This document shows positions 53,956-62,642 of a stretch of DNA of 64,000 nucleotides, piece by piece. Numbering within the stretch: position 1 is the stretch's first letter; the number at the start of each line of letters is the position of its first letter. The stretch is from positions 474,407 through 538,406 of the forward strand of contig NZ_JAIVAM010000002.1 of the NCBI RefSeq assembly GCF_020171845.1. Direction: 5' to 3'. This stretch comes from Cytobacillus kochii (lineage in GTDB: Bacteria > Bacillota > Bacilli > Bacillales > Cytobacillaceae). A program made the translations under genes and the position numbers. The notes under the pieces are model-generated. The model searched no databases and had not been told where the DNA came from. It was given only the letters and a program-made list of their open reading frames with translations.

Positions 53956-56900
53956 TCACTCAGTTGAAACAGAAGGGTCGGCTTGTTCTTTAACTGGAAC
54001 AATTTGCAAAAAGTGACTACTTAAATCTGATAAAAGAGCTTTTAAACCAATTGCTTCATCTTCTTGGTTTTGATCCATCAATAGATCGATATATTTTTCT
54101 AATAGTTCTTTTACATCATCTAGTCCATTTTGGTCAAGCTCGGTTACGTTTACTTTTGCACCTTTGGCTATTCTTCTTTCAATTGCTGCTTTTGTTAATC
54201 CCATTTCAGGTTGATGTCTTAAGTAGACGACGCCACCTGTCATCCCTGCACAGATCCATGGGCCCGGATCACCTAATACAAGGCCGCGACCGTTTGTCAT
54301 ATATTCAAACGCAAATCCCTTAATATTCGCATTTGTACCGATTTTCCCAAATTCCTTCTCGGGAATTGCACTTGTTAGTTGTCCACCGATAATCATATCA
54401 GCTCCAGATAGACGAATACCAGCTCTTGCATCAGCGTTTCCTTGGGCAACGAGAAGTCCCACTTGTGCACCATAGCCAAAACCTTTTCCAACAGATCCAT
54501 TATAATACTGTCCATTCTTCCCTTTCGATTTAAAAATTAAGATTTGCCCACCGAAGGAAGTTTTACCAATACCATCTTGTGCACCACCTGCTACTTCGAT
54601 GTTTATGCCGAAACTGTTATAGGCTCCTAATCCGTTACCAGGGATAGACCCATCATTATATTTGAGGTCAACTGGAGGAAGAGTTTTATATGATCCATCT
54701 AAGCGTCCTCTTACACGGTGACAAGAAACACGACTACCAAGCACCCTTTGCTCTGAAGTAACATTAGAGAAGGTACGCGATTGGTGTAATTCTTCTACAC
54801 TCTTGTCTAGATATTCAGCACCAACAGCTACTTGTAATTGAGCCTCACTCACTTCTTTAGGCTGCTCATTATTAGTGAGCTGTGAAATGTCTAATGTACG
54901 AAGTAAGTAGTCTAAATTCAATTGTTCTTTTCCTTTTATTTGTTCAAGTAAATCTGTACGTCCAATGGCATCTTGTAGATTGCGAATACCGATGCTGCCG
55001 GCAAGTGCTTGCAGTTCTTTACCGAAAGCAGAAAATAAGTTAACTAATCCTTGGACAGCAGATTCAAATTGACGAGGAACGAATCTTCTTAACCCATGTT
55101 CTTTTGCTTGTGCCTCTGAATCAATTTGCGTAGCAATTCCAACATGACAAGTATCTAGATGACACCCACGGCAAGTTGTACAACCAATGGCTAACATTGA
55201 TAATGTACCAAACCCGACTCTATTTGCACCGAGTAACATCACTTTTAAAACATCACTAACACTTTTTAAGCCGCCATCTGCCCATAGCTCAACATAATCT
55301 CTTAATCCAGCTTCTAGTAAGGCGTTATGGGCCGCTTTAACACCAATTTCAACGGGTAAACCAACATGTTGAAGCGCGTGGATTCTAGCTGCACCTGTAC
55401 CACCATCAAACCCACTTAAAGTGATAATGTCCGCACCAGCTTTAGCGATTCCTACAGCAATTGTTCCAATATTAGGCACAACAGGTACTTTAACTGACAC
55501 TTTCGCTTTATCGTTCGCTGTTTTTAATTCATGAATCATTTGTGCTAAATCTTCAATAGAATAAATATCATGATTATTTGAAGGTGAAATTAAATCAGAT
55601 CCAATTGTTGCATTTCTAGCTTCAGCTATTTTAGCTGTTACTTTAGAGCCTGGTAGATGTCCGCCTTCACCTGGTTTTGCTCCTTGACCGATTTTAATCT
55701 CAAGAAGGTTAGAAGAGTTAAGAAGCTCAGCGTTTACTCCAAATCGTCCTGAGGCAACTTGTTGACCTCTTGTACGAGGATATTTTCCGAGCATATCTTT
55801 TATTTCTCCGCCTTCACCATTTAAACTAATCATATTTAGTCTTTCTGCACCTTCTGCATAGGCTCTAAAAGCAATTTCATTTTGAGAACCAAATGACATA
55901 GAAGAAATAACGAATGGTAAGTTATGATCTCCAACAGAAATATTAACATCCTCTGGTGAAATTTTGGTTTCTGATTGTTTAAAATCAGTTAGGTGACGGA
56001 TGGTTGTTGGGTTCTGAGCTTCTTGTTCGCTTATCTTTTCACGGTAAGCATCATATTCACCTGTAGACGCAACTTCACCAATTGCTTTCCAAATTCTCGG
56101 GAATAGATGGAAGGTTTTCCCGATTCTGTTTTTATCGTTTATAAAGTCTTCCGCTCTTAACAAAGCATCTTCTTTCATATGACCAAAATTGTATTTAAGC
56201 TCACCTGAACCAAAGAAATTGATGATATTTAAATATTCAGCGATTTCTTCGTTTAAGCCAATAGTTGAGAATAAGCGACCATATCCTCTTAGTTCATGAA
56301 TCCCGATTGTAGAGATTACCTTTTCCAACCCTTTTGTTAAAGCTGAATATAAGTTAACAAGAGGAGTTATTTCTTCGTTAGCAACAGTTACAAACATATA
56401 ATATGGGCTAATTAAATCTGCACCTAAACCGTAAGCTGTAATAATATCATGTAATGACCTGATAGAAGCGGAACGTAAAAGTAAAGAACAGTCTCTTCTT
56501 ATTGTTTCTTTTACTAATGCTTGATCAATGGCAGATACGACTAAGTGTGGATCCATCCAGTAGGAATCTTCTTGATGAGCACTGGCATCATTCAAGACAA
56601 TAAGTGTTTTACCAGCTTTAACTGATTCAATCGCTTCTTTTGATAAGCGTGAAATGGCCTCTTTAATCGTTTCATCTTTTGAAAAAGTGATAGAAAGATA
56701 GGCAATTTTCTTTTGTGCTTGATAATATTCTGTTACTTGATCATAGCTAGGCTGATTGATTTCCTTTACACACTCGTATCCTAATTTTCCTTCTATTAAT
56801 AAAGGTGTTTGTAATTCAAGTACATCTATTGATTCTTCATTATTAAAGAGTGACGGTCTTTTACCGATAATTGTTCTAGTAGAGAAATGTTCTGTTTCTC

Positions 56901-58425
56901 TATCTCTATCAATGGCAGGGTTAGTAACAACTGCAACACTTTCTTTAATAAAATCAGCGATATTTGTTCTCTCACCATTTAAAGCAGCTAATGGAGCATC
57001 ATGGCCAAGTGAACGGATAGGTTCCGCGCCTTTTTCTGCCATTTGTTCTACTAAGTTCACATGGTCTCTTTCCCAACCAAACGCTTTATATTGACCATTA
57101 TGAATCTTTGTAGGGAAAGCCATTGTAGTTACTTTATTCAAAACTGGCGCACGTAAACGATTTTTATAATCCTTAACATTTACACGAGAAGAGAAGCGAT
57201 TAAATGTTTCTTCCTGATAGTTTTCATGTTCATATTTTTCTAGTTTATTACCGTTCCATTTGAAGCCAACTTTTTCACCAGGAGATAAGGGCTTCGGTTC
57301 ACTTACATATTCACTCGATGAAATAATCCCTGGTTCAGATGAGAATAAATAAGAACTTTCAGTCTCTAACATCCAAAGGGGTCTTAATCCAAGGGAGTCT
57401 ACACTATATACCGCTTCGTTTCCGAATCTTGAGATAATTCCAGCAGGCCCTTGAGCGAAATGACCCCATGCTTCCCTTATATAAGTATATAAATCTTGCA
57501 AATGTGGAGGGTATGACTTGATTTCATTAATGATTGGAGGGAAGAGTACGTCCATCGCTTCAAATAATGAATAGCCATCTCTACAAATGAGTGTTTCAAT
57601 TGTTCTGCTTAAATCTTGGGAATCACTACCCCCTCTAACGAGTGGTACATTAATCATTCTAGCTTCGTCGCGTAATTTTGCAATCGTATTAATTTCACCA
57701 TTATGCCCTAAGACGGCAAATGGTTGCACACGAAAAAAGCTTGAGAGTGTATTAGTCGAATAACGATTATGGCCAAGTGTCATAGTCGAAGCTACCAATG
57801 GGTTTGCTAGGTCGTGGTAGTATTTAGGTAAAATATCGCCAGCTCCCATTACTTTATATACAGCATGAAACTGACTAAGGGATGCTACGTGAATAAATTC
57901 ATTTTTTTCTGCTTCTACAATGACTTCTAATATCGCTTGATTCAGATCTGTTTCATTTTTATCAACCATACATGCAATTTGCCAAAAAACAGGGTTCTCT
58001 TGAATCGCTATTGGGCCAAGTGCAGAAGAGTCTGTCACTTCATCTGATTCGAAAATTAAAGAAAATCCTTTATCATCAAGAAGTTGACGTACTTCTGTTT
58101 TGAAGGTTTCACTTTGTTCATTACGAGTGAAAAAGAGATGACCGACGACAAAATTGGGTGTGTCAACAACTGCTGAATCGATTTGAGCTTTTTTAAGTTT
58201 TTCTTTCCAGAGTGTACGGGGGATATCGATATGAATCCCGACGCCATCTCCTTCTCCATTAATAAATCCTGCACGGTGGTTCATTGTTACTAATGCATCT
58301 ATACAACTGAAAATATTTTCACGTGTAGGAATCTTTTCTTTTTCTAATGAAGAAACAATCCCACATGCATCGTGTTCTTGATTATTAAAATTTTTGAATT
58401 GGGAAGGGGTCCATTGTTGAGTCAT
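53956..58425 (-). CDS. gltB: Glutamate synthase large subunit
   Basis: A 1489-residue enzyme making glutamate from 2-oxoglutarate and glutamine. A short propeptide ends before Cys in EHDACGIV, the N-terminal nucleophile of the glutaminase domain (about 22-430). The central linker, the FMN-binding synthase domain (about 830-1200) with the [3Fe-4S] motif C-x5-C-x4-C in TTCRGCHLDTCHVG, and the Gly-rich GXGXG helix domain follow in order. The ATG at 58425 gives the usual propeptide length; a GTG at 58464 has its Shine-Dalgarno directly abutting. No gltD (NADPH subunit) and no gltC adjoin it, unlike in B. subtilis. Confidence 0.92.
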   Translation of the reverse strand: MTQQWTPSQFKNFNNQEHDACGIVSSLEKEKIPTRENIFSCIDALVTMNHRAGFINGEGDGVGIHIDIPRTLWKEKLKKAQIDSAVVDTPNFVVGHLFFTRNEQSETFKTEVRQLLDDKGFSLIFESDEVTDSSALGPIAIQENPVFWQIACMVDKNETDLNQAILEVIVEAEKNEFIHVASLSQFHAVYKVMGAGDILPKYYHDLANPLVASTMTLGHNRYSTNTLSSFFRVQPFAVLGHNGEINTIAKLRDEARMINVPLVRGGSDSQDLSRTIETLICRDGYSLFEAMDVLFPPIINEIKSYPPHLQDLYTYIREAWGHFAQGPAGIISRFGNEAVYSVDSLGLRPLWMLETESSYLFSSEPGIISSSEYVSEPKPLSPGEKVGFKWNGNKLEKYEHENYQEETFNRFSSRVNVKDYKNRLRAPVLNKVTTMAFPTKIHNGQYKAFGWERDHVNLVEQMAEKGAEPIRSLGHDAPLAALNGERTNIADFIKESVAVVTNPAIDRDRETEHFSTRTIIGKRPSLFNNEESIDVLELQTPLLIEGKLGYECVKEINQPSYDQVTEYYQAQKKIAYLSITFSKDETIKEAISRLSKEAIESVKAGKTLIVLNDASAHQEDSYWMDPHLVVSAIDQALVKETIRRDCSLLLRSASIRSLHDIITAYGLGADLISPYYMFVTVANEEITPLVNLYSALTKGLEKVISTIGIHELRGYGRLFSTIGLNEEIAEYLNIINFFGSGELKYNFGHMKEDALLRAEDFINDKNRIGKTFHLFPRIWKAIGEVASTGEYDAYREKISEQEAQNPTTIRHLTDFKQSETKISPEDVNISVGDHNLPFVISSMSFGSQNEIAFRAYAEGAERLNMISLNGEGGEIKDMLGKYPRTRGQQVASGRFGVNAELLNSSNLLEIKIGQGAKPGEGGHLPGSKVTAKIAEARNATIGSDLISPSNNHDIYSIEDLAQMIHELKTANDKAKVSVKVPVVPNIGTIAVGIAKAGADIITLSGFDGGTGAARIHALQHVGLPVEIGVKAAHNALLEAGLRDYVELWADGGLKSVSDVLKVMLLGANRVGFGTLSMLAIGCTTCRGCHLDTCHVGIATQIDSEAQAKEHGLRRFVPRQFESAVQGLVNLFSAFGKELQALAGSIGIRNLQDAIGRTDLLEQIKGKEQLNLDYLLRTLDISQLTNNEQPKEVSEAQLQVAVGAEYLDKSVEELHQSRTFSNVTSEQRVLGSRVSCHRVRGRLDGSYKTLPPVDLKYNDGSIPGNGLGAYNSFGINIEVAGGAQDGIGKTSFGGQILIFKSKGKNGQYYNGSVGKGFGYGAQVGLLVAQGNADARAGIRLSGADMIIGGQLTSAIPEKEFGKIGTNANIKGFAFEYMTNGRGLVLGDPGPWICAGMTGGVVYLRHQPEMGLTKAAIERRIAKGAKVNVTELDQNGLDDVKELLEKYIDLLMDQNQEDEAIGLKALLSDLSSHFLQIVPVKEQADPSVSTE

Positions 58426-58431
58426 AGTATT

Positions 58432-58470
58432 CGGCTTTTTGAGGCAATGCCTTAAGCCGTTCACCTCCTA
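58432..58470 (-). promoter_or_regulatory. gltB ribosome binding site with intervening hairpin
   Basis: On the minus strand TAGGAGGTGA (58470-58461) is a full Shine-Dalgarno sequence, but 36 bases separate it from the ATG at 58425. Between them CGGCTT (58459-58454) pairs with AAGCCG (58437-58432), and inside this AGGC pairs with GCCT. If folded, AGGAGG and ATG are only ten unpaired bases apart. Confidence 0.6.
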
Positions 58471-58542
58471 GTTTAGTAATGTTTTTGAGGTTGCTAGATT
58501 GTTAAGATTTCTAGCGAAGTTAATTGAAATGTTATTTAACTG

Positions 58543-58581
58543 GGTAACGCATTAAAGTGTTTCGGTAACGAAGGAATTATA
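58543..58581 (-). promoter_or_regulatory. gltB promoter -10 and GGTAACG direct repeats
   Basis: TATAAT (minus strand, 58581-58576) is a consensus -10; the -35 region is poor (TGATAT), as in activator-dependent promoters. GGTAACG occurs on the plus strand at 58543-58549 and 58564-58570, exactly 21 bases apart (two helical turns), at and just after the expected start of transcription. They are candidate regulator half-sites. The remaining part of the 351-base gap 58426-58776 holds a cre site and the gsaB terminator. Confidence 0.45.
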
Positions 58582-58694
58582 CAGAATATTTTCATTATCA
58601 TATCACATGAATTTTCAGAAATCAATTATTTATACATTTTTATGGATATGAAAAAGGTTGAGAATGTATAAAAATGTATAGCGGAATCTATATT

Positions 58695-58708
58695 TGTAAA
58701 CGTTTTCA
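58695..58708. promoter_or_regulatory. Perfect cre (CcpA) site upstream of gltB
   Basis: TGTAAACGTTTTCA satisfies TGWAANCGNTNWCA at all 14 positions. It lies about 115 bases upstream of the gltB -10 and just beyond the gsaB terminator, so gltB is the likely target. Confidence 0.6.
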
Positions 58709-58724
58709 TAGTATGTATCAAGAG

Positions 58725-58753
58725 AAAAAGAGAGCTGGATGGCTCTCTTTTAG
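58725..58753 (-). terminator. gsaB terminator
   Basis: AAAGAGAGC and GCTCTCTTT arms around a five-base loop; the A-run on the left provides the minus-strand T-tract. Confidence 0.85.
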
Positions 58754-58776
58754 TGTATAAAAAATGAATATTTTAT

Positions 58777-60072
58777 TTATTGGTTGGCTAATTCTTCGAA
58801 AGTATCATGGACTGCTTGAATGGTAGCGTCAATATCTTCCTCTGTATGAGCAATTGTAAGGAACCATGCTTCATATTTGGAAGGTGCTAGGTTGATGCCT
58901 CTATTTAACATAAGCTTGAAGAACTTAGCAAACGTCTCACCGTCCGTATTTTCTGCTTGTTCATAGTTGATTACTTTTTCATCAGTAAAATAAACAGTTA
59001 ATGCCCCTTTTAATCGATTAATTGATATGGAAATATTGAACTGCTTGGCCGCATTCATGATGCCATCTTCAAGCTTTTCGCCTAATCTATCTAAGTATTC
59101 ATAAACCCCAGGTTGTTTTAATACTTCTAAGCAAGCAATTCCAGCTAAGATTGATGCAGGGTTTCCTGCCATTGTTCCTGCCTGATAGGCGGGACCTAGT
59201 GGAGCAACACTCTCCATAATCTCTTTTTTGCCACCGTAGGCACCAATGGGTAAACCGCCGCCAATAATTTTTCCTAATGCTGTGAGGTCTGGTTGCACAC
59301 CTAATAAATCCTGTGCACCTCCATAGTGAAAACGAAAAGCAGTAATAACTTCATCATATATAACGAGTGAACCATGTGCGTGACTTATCTCATTTACCTC
59401 TTCCAAGAACCCTGGTAAGGGCTCGACAATACCGAAGTTACCTACAATCGGTTCTACTAAAACTCCTGCAATCTCATGTCCCCATTTATCCATTGCTTGT
59501 CTAAATGAATCAATGTCATTAAAAGGAACGGTGATTACTTCTTTTGCAATCGATTGAGGTACCCCGGCAGAATCAGGTGTACCAAGAGTTGACGGACCAG
59601 AACCAGCTGCAACTAGTACTAAATCAGAATGTCCGTGATAACAGCCGGCAAATTTAATTATTTTATCTTTTCCTGTATACGCCCTTGCAACTCTTATGGT
59701 TGTCATCACAGCTTCCGTACCGGAATTCACAAATCTTACTTTTTCTAAATTAGGCATCGCCTCTTTCAGCAGTTTAGCGAAGTCTACTTCATACGGAGTA
59801 GGTGTGCCAAATAGTACTCCTCTTTCGGCAGCTTCTTTAATGGCCTTCGTTATATGAGGGTGAGCATGTCCTGTAATAATAGGTCCGTATGCTGCTAAAT
59901 AATCAATATATTGATTCCCATCTACATCAAAGAAGTAAGCACCTTGGCCTCTCTCCATTGCCACAGGTGATCCTCCACCAACCGCTTTATAAGATCGAGA
60001 AGGGCTGTTTACACCCCCGACAATGTGTTCAACAGCTTCTTTATGTAGTCGTTCGGAATTGATAAAATGCAT
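58777..60072 (-). CDS. gsaB: Glutamate-1-semialdehyde 2,1-aminomutase
   Basis: A 431-residue PLP enzyme that converts glutamate-1-semialdehyde to 5-aminolaevulinate for haem synthesis. Motifs are [16 protein letters not shown] (phosphate site), [16 protein letters not shown] and the PLP lysine in [17 protein letters not shown]. The length and the neighbourhood (ygaE, bcp, perR) match GsaB, the second HemL-type enzyme of B. subtilis, rather than hemL of the hem operon. AAGGAGG lies seven bases before ATG 60072; a TTG three bases upstream is less well placed. Monocistronic. Confidence 0.92.
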   Translation of the reverse strand: MHFINSERLHKEAVEHIVGGVNSPSRSYKAVGGGSPVAMERGQGAYFFDVDGNQYIDYLAAYGPIITGHAHPHITKAIKEAAERGVLFGTPTPYEVDFAKLLKEAMPNLEKVRFVNSGTEAVMTTIRVARAYTGKDKIIKFAGCYHGHSDLVLVAAGSGPSTLGTPDSAGVPQSIAKEVITVPFNDIDSFRQAMDKWGHEIAGVLVEPIVGNFGIVEPLPGFLEEVNEISHAHGSLVIYDEVITAFRFHYGGAQDLLGVQPDLTALGKIIGGGLPIGAYGGKKEIMESVAPLGPAYQAGTMAGNPASILAGIACLEVLKQPGVYEYLDRLGEKLEDGIMNAAKQFNISISINRLKGALTVYFTDEKVINYEQAENTDGETFAKFFKLMLNRGINLAPSKYEAWFLTIAHTEEDIDATIQAVHDTFEELANQ

Positions 60073-60241
60073 CAATATTCCTCCTTAAGTAATATAATCT
60101 CCCTTTATATTTTAACATGTAAGCTAATGATATGTTAAAAGCAAAATATTTTCATATCTATCGTCAGTAAGACAACTTGTCATACTCTCAAAAAGTTGAA
60201 CGTATAATGGTAATACCGTCACGAGAGAGGTGAGGTTAGTC

Positions 60242-60658
60242 GTGCTATTTTTTTTCGTTATTTTTACTGTTACATTATGTATTTTTATGAGTATGCAAAG
60301 CCTCTTAACACCTAAAAGAACGAAGGGAAGATGGGTGTCATTAGATAACTTTTTTTATTTAATTTGTCTATATGCTACGATTTTGATTGCTTTTGGGTTA
60401 ATATATATTATTCTCGATTTAAATGGGCATGTGGTGCTAATAGATGAAACAAGCTATGGAGGGATTAATTTCTTAGATCGTCTTGCATCAGGTTTTTATT
60501 TTAGTGCTGTTACTCTTTTTTCATTGGGTTATGGAGATGTTATCCCCGTGGGTTTAGGCCGTATGGTTGCGATGGTTGAAGCATTGATAGGCTATGTCAT
60601 TCCAACTGCATTTGTCGCAAGAGTTGTTTTTAATATTGATAATAAAAATGATCAATGA
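60242..60658 (+). CDS. Two-helix potassium-channel family protein
   Basis: A 138-residue membrane protein: an extra N-terminal helix (about 1-18), a second helix (about 38-60), a pore loop with the selectivity filter in LFSLGYGDVIP (GYGD) and a third helix (about 105-128). This is the ion_trans_2 (KcsA/MthK-like) pore without a cytoplasmic RCK domain, so it would have to assemble as a tetramer with unknown gating. GTG 60242 has AGGTGAGG about seven bases upstream; the frame runs further upstream. It lies between gsaB and bcp, 76 bases before the latter. Confidence 0.8.
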   Translation: MLFFFVIFTVTLCIFMSMQSLLTPKRTKGRWVSLDNFFYLICLYATILIAFGLIYIILDLNGHVVLIDETSYGGINFLDRLASGFYFSAVTLFSLGYGDVIPVGLGRMVAMVEALIGYVIPTAFVARVVFNIDNKNDQ

Positions 60659-60734
60659 GAAGAAGGGTGTTTACTTGTATTTCACTCTTGTTTTTAATAG
60701 TCTAAGAAAAACGTGGTTAAGGAGTGAGCGATTT

Positions 60735-61211
60735 ATGAGTATAGAACTTGGAGAAAAAGCACCCGCATTTACATTAGAAGCAAGTAATGGAGAAGTTGTT
60801 AATCTAGAAGATTTTCGTGGGAGGAATGTCGTATTATATTTTTACCCTAAGGATATGACGCCTGGTTGTACGACTGAGGCATGTGATTTCCGCGATAGGC
60901 ATAATGATTTTTCTGATGTAAATACAGTCATTATTGGTGTTAGTCCAGACCCGATCAAACGTCATGAGAAATTTATTGAGAAACATGGGTTACCATTTCT
61001 TTTGCTTGCAGATGAAAATCATGAAGTTGCAGAAAGCTACGGAGTTTGGAAGTTGAAAAAGAATTTTGGTAAAGAATATATGGGGATTGAACGCTCTACG
61101 TTTGTGATTGACGAGGAAGGCAGATTAATAAAAGAGTGGCGAAAAGTGAAAGTAAAAGGACATGTAGAAGATGCGTTGCATTTCTTACAAAATAGAAAAG
61201 GTCAGGCTTAA
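60735..61211 (+). CDS. bcp: Thioredoxin-dependent thiol peroxidase (Bcp/YgaF)
   Basis: A 158-residue peroxiredoxin that reduces hydrogen peroxide and alkyl hydroperoxides with thioredoxin. FYPKDMTPGCTTEACDFRD holds the peroxidatic Cys45 and the resolving Cys50 of the Bcp subfamily; ADENHEVAESYGVW and ERSTFVID are conserved. AAGGAGTGA precedes the ATG at 60735. The frame extends 47 codons upstream without start signals. In B. subtilis the homologue YgaF is also next to perR, a natural pairing of peroxide sensor and peroxide reductase. Confidence 0.93.
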   Translation: MSIELGEKAPAFTLEASNGEVVNLEDFRGRNVVLYFYPKDMTPGCTTEACDFRDRHNDFSDVNTVIIGVSPDPIKRHEKFIEKHGLPFLLLADENHEVAESYGVWKLKKNFGKEYMGIERSTFVIDEEGRLIKEWRKVKVKGHVEDALHFLQNRKGQA

Positions 61212-61318
61212 AATAACATGATAATAACTTGCCCATTTTAAAGAATTTAAGGCTTTTGTCCACGCAAGTAAAGCTAGTTTGAATATGATTAAACTAGGGC
61301 ATACCTCCTCAAATATAT

Positions 61319-61355
61319 TTTCCGGACTTTTAAAATGAGTCCGGAATTTTTTTTT
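61319..61355 (+). terminator. bcp terminator
   Basis: TTCCGGACT (61320-61328) pairs with AGTCCGGAA (61338-61346), then nine T. It is about 110 bases past the bcp stop; the 362-base gap 61212-61573 otherwise holds the perR control region. Confidence 0.92.
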
Positions 61356-61494
61356 GATGACGGGTTAGATCTGTCGATTTGTGGAATGAGAAATACAAAG
61401 GTATTAACAAAGTTAAGTTTATTAAAGATGGAATATTAGCTGGGTTTAGTCTATATGATAAAATAAGAAAAACATACTTCTTGAAACGCGGTTA

Positions 61495-61541
61495 TTGACA
61501 ACTTTCAATAATTATTAGTAAACTATTTATAAAGATTATAA
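61495..61541 (+). promoter_or_regulatory. perR promoter region with PerR box
   Basis: TTATAAAGATTATAA (61527-61541) matches the PerR box TTATAATNATTATAA with one mismatch. TTGACA at 61495-61500 is a consensus -35; the matching -10 is not clear (TAGTAA or, with the box itself, TATAAT at 61537-61542). The position, 33 bases before the start codon, indicates autorepression as known in B. subtilis. Confidence 0.75.
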
Positions 61542-61573
61542 TATAAGAATGAATAGAAGAGAGGTGCATGACG

Positions 61574-62014
61574 GTGGCGCAAACACATCTTAAAGAAGCA
61601 TTGGATACGTTAAAAGATACAGGGGTTCGCATTACTCCACAGCGTCATGCGATACTTGAATATTTAATAAACTCAATGACGCACCCAACAGCTGATGACA
61701 TATACAAAGCATTAGAGGGAACGTTCCCAAATATGAGTGTGGCTACAGTTTACAATAATTTAAGAGTATTTCGTGAGGTTGGGTTAGTAAAAGAACTAAC
61801 CTATGGAGATTCATCCAGCAGATTTGATTTTGTAACAACACAACATTATCACGTCATTTGTGAAGGTTGTGGTAAAATTGTTGATTTTCATTATCCTGGT
61901 TTGGATGAAGTTGAACAATTAGCAGCACATGTGACTGGCTTTAAAGTAAGTCACCACAGAATGGAAGTTTATGGGGAATGTCCAGAGTGTTCAAAGAAAA
62001 AAGAAATGCATTAA
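61574..62014 (+). CDS. perR: Peroxide-responsive Fur-family repressor PerR
   Basis: A 146-residue metalloregulator, nearly identical to B. subtilis PerR. The N-terminal winged helix ([15 protein letters not shown] to [12 protein letters not shown]) contains the oxidisable His37; [19 protein letters not shown] contains the second oxidisable His and the first zinc Cys pair, and GECPECSKK the second pair. With Mn or Fe it represses peroxide-defence genes. GTG 61574 is chosen over ATG 61568, because GAGG is nine bases upstream and the start then matches M-A of the B. subtilis protein. Terminator at 62022-62056. Confidence 0.95.
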   Translation: MAQTHLKEALDTLKDTGVRITPQRHAILEYLINSMTHPTADDIYKALEGTFPNMSVATVYNNLRVFREVGLVKELTYGDSSSRFDFVTTQHYHVICEGCGKIVDFHYPGLDEVEQLAAHVTGFKVSHHRMEVYGECPECSKKKEMH

Positions 62015-62021
62015 AATGTCT

Positions 62022-62056
62022 AAAGCTGTCAGCGTACTGCTGCCAGCTTTTTCTCT
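62022..62056 (+). terminator. perR terminator
   Basis: AAAGCTGTCAG pairs with CTGCCAGCTTT (one mismatch), then TTCTCTG; moderately T-rich. Confidence 0.75.
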
Positions 62057-62137
62057 GTATTTTTACTTAGTTTTCTATACATATGAGTAAACATATTGTC
62101 TGTTTTAAGATTTACTTCTTTTTTGATGTGAGAAAAT

Positions 62138-62500
62138 CTACTGCTTTAATGAAGTATCTTTTCGATTATATTTTTCGTCAAATTCTTTTCCTTCAAGTGT
62201 GCGATCGAGCGTTAGTGGTTCGCGACAATGCATGCACATATCAACCCGTCCTAATATTTTGGTTGGCTTGTTACAATTTGGGCAAACAACTTGTATTGCT
62301 TTAGTTGAAAGGATGCCAATCCACAAGTAAATAACCGTACTAGCAATAATGAATAATACACCAAGAAGCATACATAGAGACATAATTAATGGTGAAGTTC
62401 TGAAGAAAATACCTATGTACATGACAATAAATCCAACAAATATTAAGCTTAAAGCAAAGGTTCTTATTTTATTTATTTTACTCGAATATTTTTTTGCCAT
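62138..62500 (-). CDS. ygzB: YgzB-like membrane protein (UPF0295)
   Basis: A 120-residue protein with a basic N terminus, two membrane helices (about residues 13-35 and 40-65) and a cytoplasmic zinc-ribbon-like segment with [20 protein letters not shown] (two C-x2-C/C-x2-H-C pairs). It is the UPF0295 family, which includes YgzB of B. subtilis; function is unknown. AGGAGGGAAC precedes the ATG. Convergent with perR and divergent from ygxA, as in B. subtilis. Confidence 0.9.
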   Translation of the reverse strand: MAKKYSSKINKIRTFALSLIFVGFIVMYIGIFFRTSPLIMSLCMLLGVLFIIASTVIYLWIGILSTKAIQVVCPNCNKPTKILGRVDMCMHCREPLTLDRTLEGKEFDEKYNRKDTSLKQ

Positions 62501-62642
62501 TTTGTTCCCTCCTAAACACTAACTATATCATATCATTGTAAGAAAAAATAAAAAAATTGTCACTATTTGTTGGTGTTTATCAAAGGGAATTTAGATGAAT
62601 TGTCGAACTAATATATTAATACGAAATTATGGGGGCGTTATG

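Noticed and set aside
58426..58464. GTG start for gltB at 58464
   Set aside because: The AGGAG directly abuts the GTG, leaving no spacing, and the resulting propeptide would be much longer than in known GltB proteins.
46341..58776. Genomic island or recent horizontal insertion between ygaD and gsaB
   Set aside because: Base composition and ribosome binding sites look like the neighbours, ygaE is in its usual place, and there is no integrase, tRNA or direct repeat at the edges. The importer operon and gltB are extra relative to B. subtilis but not visibly foreign.
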